Source: Sordaria brevicollis
Lineage: Eukaryota > Ascomycota > Sordariomycetes > Sordariales > Sordariaceae
Length of the DNA: 64,000 bases
NCBI GenBank assembly: GCA_033439795.1
Contig: JAUTDP010000007.1
Coordinates: forward strand, 2,542,001-2,606,000
Direction: 5' to 3'
The translations under genes were made by a program, and so were the position numbers. Shown here in pieces: positions 56,641 to 64,000 of the stretch. Every line of letters begins with the position of its first letter. The stretch's first letter is position 1. A model generated the notes under the pieces. That model was not told the DNA's origin, searched no databases, and saw only the letters and a list, made by a program, of their open reading frames with translations.

Positions 56641-57266
56641 CGGTCATCAGGAACCCATTCTTTCCCAGAAAGGGGAATGCCTAGAACCGCCTTAACCGCA
56701 CATGGTTCTAGCGCAAGCAGGGACGAAAAACCTGGAAAGGGGTTCTTCCTGCCTCCCTGGCCAATGACGTCGCGGAATTGCGGCCCTACCGCGCTCAAAC
56801 CCCCACTTCTCTGGAGCCCCAAACTGCGCTGTTTCGAGCCTGTGACGCTGATCCACCGAGGTACCTAACGTTCGAAGTGTCCGCCAAGCCTGTCTTTGTT
56901 CATGCCTGCCCTGGCCGAAAAGCCCCCCCCAGATCAATACGGCTTCACACATCCAGAAACCACAACCGACACACCTTCCCCGCGAAATCAGAACGATTGA
57001 CAGCGACTGATCGATCACACTGCGACCTCATAACCTCCGCCCATTAAACCACTCTGGGAAATTGCATTCACCCCTCTCTCAAATATTGTCGTCATTCGGA
57101 CTTGAGCCATTTCACAATCGATCTTGGCTTACACACCTTCACGGCAGTCGGCCTTGCTAAGTCGTGTTCTTGACGAGATTCGTGCCATTTACAGCTTTGG
57201 CAACTCTAGCAAGTTGGACCTTGCCGTCACAACCGACCGATACCAACCACCATACCAGCGAATACC

Positions 57267-58042
57267 ATGGCTGCCGACGGACCCATCACCGATCCCTTGC
57301 TCGTTACGGTTCTTGACACGTCAAGAGCCGCGCGCGAGCAGGCCGTGGTTCTCATTGATCGCATCCAAGAGGCTCTTGATGCTGCAGGAAATGGACCTCT
57401 GCCTTTGGAAGCCCAGGCCGAAATCTCAAAGCAACAGAAACTGCTGAACACTAACATTGCTCAGCTGCGTGGTCTACACCGGTCTGCCCATTTCAAGGCG
57501 CGTGAGACGAAGGGCCAAACAGCAGAAGCGCGTCACGAGGTCGATGTGCTTCATCTTCAACTGCAAAATCTCTACTACGAACAAAGGCATCTGGAGGGAG
57601 AAATCGCAGCCTGCGAGTCCTTTGAGTGCGTTTAATCTGTTCGTTGTCTCTTCGAGATGCCGCAATATGCTGACAAAGGTTTCTTTCAGACATACCTATC
57701 AAAAGCTCCCACTGATCCCTGCCGAAGAATTTTTGGCTCTCCATCCAGAGCATGCTGATGACGATGAGAACGACCTCATGGTGGCGCGTATTAATCATGA
57801 GAGAACCGAGCGAGAAGCACTTGAGCAGCAAAGGGTTGAGTTGCAGAAGCGCAAGCAGAAACTGATTGCCGACAACAAAAAACGACGCGACGATCTGGCT
57901 AATCTGGACAAGGATTTGGAGAAATTCATCGATGTGAGTAGCCAAAATTTGGTCCAGCCCTGTGGACTCGTGACGTGAACGCCTGACTAACCAAGGCTAG
58001 GCTGCGAAACCCATCCAAAAGCTGTTCGAGAAGGTTGTGTGA
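57267..58042 (+). CDS. THOC5: THOC5-like THO/TREX complex subunit
   Basis: THOC5 is part of THO/TREX, which couples transcription to mRNA export. Exons are 57267..57625, 57690..57933 and 58001..58042; the phases close to 214 aa. The hallmark block runs across intron 1: HLQLQNLYYEQRHLEGEIAA, then CESFEHTYQKLPLIPAEEFL, the most conserved part of THOC5/Fmi1. A Glu/Arg-rich coiled coil (about 150-200) and a short tail (AAKPIQKLFEKVV) follow. The protein is far shorter than the animal one and matches only its N-terminal part. Intron 1 has a GTGCGT donor, less common than GTAAGT. Confidence 0.88.
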
Positions 58043-61000
58043 GATGGCAGTTCCCCATGCACCATACCTTAAAGGACGTGCGCCAGCAAGCATCGACACG
58101 ACTTGGATGACATTTCCTTGGGCGAATTCAACTCGGTGTGAATCATACCGGGGCTTTTACTGGTAGATTTGTCTGCAAAGCACTACACGTGGCCAAACCG
58201 AGCAACATGAGACGGTGGCTAAAAACTTAAGTTCCTATGCTCGAAGCATGAGATATATCACCTCAGGACCACCCAGCTTACTATTGATGCTTCATCGTCC
58301 AAAGGACTGTGTGGGTGGCACATGGCTGGGCTTTAGGCTCGGTACTCAGGAAGCCTGTGGGCCAGATTGAAGACGAAGCTTATATTACTATGGGGCTTAC
58401 CCATTTAGTAAGCTCTTGCCTTCAATCACACAAAGATGAAGTCGTGCGAGACGCTATGCCAACACCTGGTAGGCACATCGCGACTTGGTATCCTGGCGGG
58501 GTGGAAAGGGAATGCACAAGATGCATGTTCCGATGGATATGCCTGCGCAAGTGTCGTCAAAGCTACCACAGCAGGGCCACACCTGGGTACAATGGAATAC
58601 AACCTCTTGGGATGCTTCTGCACCGTGGGCTGTGTTGTACGAACCTGATATGGGGAACCAGGAGGAAGGATCCAAGAGTCCAACTGAGACTGCGTATGAA
58701 CATCACGGATTACAACATGACGCCTGATGCATATGGGAGATTTGTTCTCGAATTTATATGGAGCCTTGTTTCCTTTAATCTTCCACTCCACCCATACCTA
58801 CATGTGGTTTGACAACCATTTTCACGCGGTGTGACATGGCTACTGCAAGGTCGCGATTTCTCCGTGATACATGTGGAGATTACTACTCCTTGGGGCATGT
58901 GTAATAGACAATCATGGTGTCTCAAATTCCTGGTTTCCAGGAAGACTATGGGGACGCGCAGGGCCCATCCGACGTACTCTGCGGCTCCTAACGGACGGTC
59001 AAGGCATGCTGTTAAAGTATACCTTTTCTGCTCACCCTTTTCGATAAGTCTAGACGTTCGGAGTCGTTTGGTTGTTACCTCTACCTCGCTCAAGGTGTTC
59101 GTTCAGATCAAACGCCAAGTCTCAGGGGACCTGTCAGTGAAGAGCAGCTGCCCACGTGGGTCCAAAAGCCACCATCGCCAAGCAGGAACGACATGTACAG
59201 ATGGAACATGTAACCGATTTCCTCCTGCTCTCACTACATTGTGAACCTGCTTAAACACCTACTATTGCTACAAGAGCTATATTGTTGAGCAAGATCGCAA
59301 GCTCACCGTTCGCAACGCAAGCAGTCAGGATCATGCCCGGTGAAAATCTTTGGCATGGCCTGGTATATATTATCCTTGCGTTGCCCATCCCTTCAACTTA
59401 CTTCAGTTCTGTAACGCCCTCTGCTCTTGATTAGCAACAGACACTCGTTATCAAATACAGGATAAATCGAAGGCGTCAGCGAAGAAACCCTGAAGTGAAC
59501 AGCCTTTGGCCAAATCCTTTGTGCAAGGTATGCCCAGCCTGCGAAACAACCTGCGAGGGGACTGTCTTGGAGCCTACATACGCCTTTTCCGAAGCCCTAC
59601 ATACAAATAATATTAAGGCATCGTGTACTGTGTAAATGTGAGTTTGTGGTACCTCACAGACACGGGCGCAAACATGACTCGGGGCCTGGCAGTAAAAAGG
59701 ATTATAACAGATTCTATCGTGGTTCTCATCCGAATAATAAGGATATCGTCATTAAGCTACTTTCAACCAGCCACAAAGCCCTCGACGAAGCTGCGAAGGA
59801 ACACGGCGGAAGAATTTTCAACGTTAATATCTCGAACGACGTACGAAATTGAAGTGACCTTCAGGCGATCTGGCATCTGTCACAGAACATTCCATCTCCG
59901 GCCTAGGGATATACCTCCCACCCTTACGCACCTGGACCTGACCGACAAGCAGGGTGATGGAGTGCTAGAAGATCTAGACTATCAGAACTATCGCTGTGAG
60001 CCAAAACGGTATTTGCAAGGAACTGGATATGGAAAGATCAATCCTTACACGGCCAATAAGATCTTCAGGCACCATAGACAGACCATGATGCTCAAAGACA
60101 ACATGCAGTCCTCTGTCTGCCTACCGGCCTCGCCCCTTTCGTAAGGATCAATCATCTCGGTATGTCAAAAGCAAGTAGCCGTGGAGATAATTTCCCACTC
60201 ATACTGTGCAGAACGCATAGGGACATGTGAAACGGGAGCATCAAACATAACTGTTCATGGCCCGAAAGGATCTCCTACCAACATGAAGCCCAGTATAACG
60301 GTCAAAGATTTGCAGTGCCGAGCAGAGGCACACTCGGTTGCTCTTTGGCTTGGGAGTCTACTAGCGATGGTTTTGGGCTAAATCAGCCAGATGAGATCAA
60401 TTCTGGTGTTGAAGGCGAGGCCCCGTTGATGGACCGGTATGCTGTGTTATTGAGTTTTCAGTCGATGGAGATATCCCCTTTCAATATGTCCTGAGGGCGA
60501 CCACGAAATGCAGAATTTACGAAATGTCAGGGGGTTGCCAGTTCCTTTATTCAAGTTTGGGCAAACTGGTCGAAAACCGTGTTGGAGAGGCTCAAACGGC
60601 AGAGGTGAAAACAAGGTGAAAACGCCACCTTTCAGCCATCTGTTCAAACAAGCGCGGCCCTTGCGACAACTACCCCTAGAACATTTGCGTTTACGAGAGT
60701 GCCATCACGTATTTCTGCTGTGATACAGGAGGGCAAGTTTCTGGTCCACCCTTGTGAGATACTCTTAGGAGACTTCCACTTCTACTTGAAATCGAACCAC
60801 ACGGCCCACACCACAGCCAGATCTCTTTGCCTCGTCGCCCCTTATCTCCCACTTGTCTTTGATATATCCTTTCGGCAAGGGTTCGAGTATTCTGTAGTTG
60901 TCCCTGAGGCTGAGATCCCACAAGGTACCTCACCGCCGATAACGAACTACGGTTCATTCGTGGATCAAGGCACGACAGTCCTTGAACATCGCGGAACCGG

Positions 61001-61817
61001 TCCAGGCAACCCTTCCAATTCTTTTCAATGAGAGATCTCGAAGGTGGCTAACATCCAATAATCGTGCCGAAAGTTACTCACCAAAACGAATCCGTTCGGT
61101 GGAGTGGTGTGTGTACCGCTCTCGCGATTTCAAAAAGATCAGACGACCGGACACTTTTCTGTTCAATGTTTCGCAGCGCGTACTTTGATACGATGCAAAC
61201 TGAGAACGAGATTACTGGCCCAAAGGCACTGCGTGGGCGTTTTACTCGAACGTCTCTCACTTTGTCAACGGTATGCGTGTATTGGCCTACCACCCGCAGC
61301 TCCCATGCCTTCCGCAGTCCAAAGGCTGGGGTGGACGGGTAGCAAAAACTGCCATTCACTTGTACCTACCTACGTTCAGGGATCTCAATCTCGAAATTTC
61401 AGAATGTTTTACAACCCATTGGGTTTGACAGCTAGACTTTCTTTACCAAAATACACCTCCTGGTTTTTGTTGCAGGTTGAACATCGTCCCCTGTCCTGCG
61501 TTCCTTCCTTCCTTCCTTCAATTCTTTCTTTTCCACACACGGTCTCTCCTTCCCATGGTTGCATGCTGTGCCTGTGGAGACGGTCCTGTCGAATCTTGAC
61601 GGCAGAACTCGAAACTTTACAGCCATCCGCGTTTTCCAGTTGATGCTGAACCGGAGTGGATTTTGACCTCTCCTTCGACCTTTTCCTTTCTCATTCTCGT
61701 CAGCCACCATACCGGTACGACCTTCACTTCTGGCTCGGCTGCACAGCTCCATTTTCTTACGGCACTTAATTTGCCTTTACTCATCTGGAAGCATTAATCG
61801 CAACTTTCGACATCCAC
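58043..61817. other. Gene-free 3.8 kb ahead of the glycosyltransferase
   Basis: No gene is supported. Several frames of 70-180 codons overlap on both strands (for example 58309..58812, 59623..60144) without domains or consistent introns. A TTCC repeat lies near 61,500-61,520 inside a pyrimidine-rich tract that probably belongs to the downstream leader. Confidence 0.5.
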
Positions 61818-64000
61818 ATGTTCCTCATTACGTGGTGCTCCCGGCGCGCCGGCGGCCTGGCCATGGCCGGTACGATATGGCTTTCATATTGGGTTATTTC
61901 TGGAGAACTCGGGCGTCAACTACATGGCTACAAACAACATGAGTCAATCGACAGTCTTACCTCGAATGCGTCTATCGACAGTCCTCTCGGTCCCAGCACC
62001 CGGGTTCGCGTGTTCGCCTACTACTGCCTTCTTATCCACTTGCTCGTCGTCATATTCCCACTTCGCTCGAACTGGGCTGTCTACACGATTACCAAGAACC
62101 TCCAAAAGATGGCGCGTATTTCGGCCGCCAGAGATATCGATTTTGCCCATCAGCGCCGCGGTTCGTCGACTTCGCTCTCGAGCGCAGAAACCCTCACCTC
62201 TTCTAAGGACTTGTCCTCAAGTTCCAGCAGCGAGGCCGGGGAATCTGATTTTGAGCTCGTCGTTGACTGCGAAACGCCGCCCAACACCATCATCCATGCC
62301 ATCGTCATTCCCAATTACAAGGAAGAAACCGACACGCTAAGGGAAACCCTCGAGGTTTTGGCATCGCATCCTCAAGCACGAGTCACCTACGATGTGAGTT
62401 TTCCATACCCGATCTGTACCTGAACACAATTTCATGGTGATGGACTTCCCTGGGGCTCCGCTAGTAGGGCTATAAGAAGCGAAGCGAGGAAGTGGAGTTG
62501 TGGACTTTTGACTAACGGCTCTTTACCAGGTCTACCTAGCCATGGAACAAAGGGAAAGCGATGTGGAGACCAAAGCCGTGTTGCTTGCGAACGAGTTCAC
62601 CAGGCGATTCCGCTCCATCAACTTTACTGTACACCCGTCCAATATCCCAGGAGAATTGCCTGGAAAGGGCAGCAACCTTGCGTGGGCAGCAAGGCAGCTC
62701 AGCCAGAGATACACACCTGCTCAGCGGAAAGATGTGATTGTAACTGGAATCGATGGTAAGTGCCGCGGCGTCGTATCGGAGGGTAGCTTCCCGTCCTTAA
62801 ACCCTACGCCTTCCGCTCTTGGCTTTCTGGAAGCTTGATCGCGCATCATGATTCGCTAACAAGCACATTCCATAATGCAGCCGACAGCCATCTCTTGGCC
62901 AATTATTTCACGCTAGTCACCACGATGCACGTGGCACATCCCCGAACGGCGACGACCACCCTGTATTCGGCCCCGATTGTTTTCGACCGCAATGCTCACG
63001 ATGTGCCTGCTATAGTCCGGGTGGCCGATATCATGTGGTCCGCCGCCGGTATGTCGGGATTACACCAAGGGTCGTATGTTGCGCCTCCGACATCAGTGTA
63101 CTCCGTGCCGCTTGAACTGGTCGACAGGGTTAGGGGCTGGGATTGCGATTCGGAGGCCATTGGAGAGGACCTTCACATGTATCTGAAATGCTTCTTCGCC
63201 CTGAATGGGAACCTCACCGTCCGAACGGTCTTGAGCCCGGTCAGCCAGACCAACGTTACCGGCGGCGGGCGCAACAAGGGCCTCCCAGGAATCGTCATGG
63301 ACATGTGGGCCCGGTATAGACAAGCGCTACGTCACATGTGGGGCGCGTTAGATACGGGCTACTCATTGAGGATGATGGCTGGGGTTTGGAGGGAAAGGAA
63401 GCACACATCGCGAGCATTTCGCCCGCTTCATGCATCGTGAGTGTGGTGGCAGTTTTGATTCGTATCGTGACCCCTTATGCTAATTTTATTAATTTTCTAG
63501 GGACGGATCCGACTGCTATATCCCCCAAGCCCAACTCGGTATGCCCCACCATAGTGGGTTCTTCTCAGATATTGTCACCGATACGCTAGAAGGACCGGAC
63601 TACCTCCGTATCTTCGTTTTGTTCCATCGACTATTCGAAGCCCATTTTCTGCCAGTTCAGATGACCATCCTTGTGATTGGGTCTACGCTGTACCTGTGGC
63701 TGGTAGACGGGGCGGCCGATGCTCCTGGCACAGGATGGATATTTGGTGTTTGCAACGTACTACGCACCGTGGGATTCATAGAAGTCGGCCTTTATCTATT
63801 CCTCTACGAAAAGTTTCACAAGATTTGCGTCGAGACTCGAGAGAAGGAGATGAGCGATGCCGGCCTCACCAAGGGCATGCACTTCTCGCATCGAGCCACC
63901 AAGAAGAACTGGATCGACTATATCATGGTCCCGCTAGTTGCGACCGTATACGGCTCCATTCCTTGCGCTCACGCGCTGATATGGCACTTTTGGACCTTGG
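61818..64000 (+). CDS. Family 2 glycosyltransferase, membrane-bound, 3'-truncated
   Basis: This is a processive-type GT2 membrane protein running off the right edge. Exons are 61818..62393, 62530..62755, 62881..63436 and 63501..>64000, with all phases consistent. Two N-terminal hydrophobic segments (about 14-30 and 66-84) are followed by a Ser-rich loop. The catalytic part has HAIVIPNYKEE (UDP-binding region), LPGKGSNLAWAARQL, GIDADSHL (DxD metal motif, formed across intron 2), EAIGEDLHMYLK (acceptor ED) and QALRHMW, where chitin or hyaluronan synthases have QxxRW. Further membrane helices begin at about 500. Sugar donor and product are unknown. An in-frame ATG at about 61863 is a possible alternative start. 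Confidence 0.85.

Larger units (their letters stand above)
55253..57266. promoter_or_regulatory. Divergent intergenic region between the PAQR gene and THOC5, with a transposon insertion
   Basis: This 2-kb region holds the 5' flanks of two divergent genes and, near its middle, the 423-bp inverted-repeat element described separately. No gene seen. Confidence 0.55.

Noticed and set aside
58309..58812. 167-codon frame, with a WNTTSWDASAPW-containing frame overlapping it
   Set aside because: Briefly looked like a secreted-enzyme fragment, but no continuous domain could be built and all frames break.

Overview
This is a window of nuclear DNA from a filamentous ascomycete, most likely a Sordariomycete and probably a member of the Sordariales (Neurospora/Sordaria/Podospora/Chaetomium relatives). 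The reasons are short introns of about 50-130 bp with fungal branch points (CTAAC/CTGAC), an intron-containing tRNA-Phe of the Neurospora type, gene content typical of this class, and a 3.5-kb AT-rich block nearly free of CpA/TpG, which is the mark of repeat-induced point mutation (RIP). The species cannot be named from the sequence alone.

Layout. 0-14 kb: 3' part of a glutaminyl cyclase, the ribophorin II (Swp1) subunit of oligosaccharyltransferase, a 1,144-residue Ppc89-like spindle-pole coiled-coil protein, Y14 of the exon junction complex, an IQ-motif protein and, on the minus strand, a short-chain dehydrogenase. 14-25 kb: tRNA-Phe(GAA) with an intron, a minus-strand HMT1-type vacuolar ABC transporter, a 5-kb gene-poor stretch holding an intron-containing tRNA-Ala(UGC), and TIM44 on the minus strand. 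25-33 kb: mitochondrial ribosomal protein uS11m, the Rieske-protein chaperone BCS1, the EJC disassembly factor PYM (minus) and a divergently placed five-exon QCR9. 33-43 kb: the 2,155-residue N-end-rule ligase UBR1 converging on a sulfate permease. 44.6-48.3 kb: the RIP-mutated block between 40-bp inverted repeats. 50-64 kb: a Bub2-type TBC GAP, an Izh3-type PAQR protein, a 423-bp non-autonomous DNA transposon with 50-bp TIRs and a 9-bp target duplication, a THOC5-like protein, and the 5' part of a family 2 glycosyltransferase running off the right edge.

How the genes relate. These are mainly housekeeping genes on both strands, with no biosynthetic cluster. Four mitochondrial genes (TIM44, uS11m, BCS1, QCR9) lie within about 7.5 kb, and two of them (BCS1, QCR9) serve complex III. 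Three mRNP factors (Y14, its remover PYM, and THOC5 of TREX) also lie in the window. The most interesting signals are an apparent sixth exon of the ABC transporter that would add a tail starting with a close match to the PAM2 peptide (ligand of the poly(A)-binding-protein MLLE domain); the QCR9 gene, with a start-codon-only exon, a 14-nt microexon and a GC-AG intron; the Mutator-like miniature element; and the RIP block with its inverted flanks. All splice sites were placed by eye from consensus, reading frame and protein continuity; no alignment or RNA data were available.
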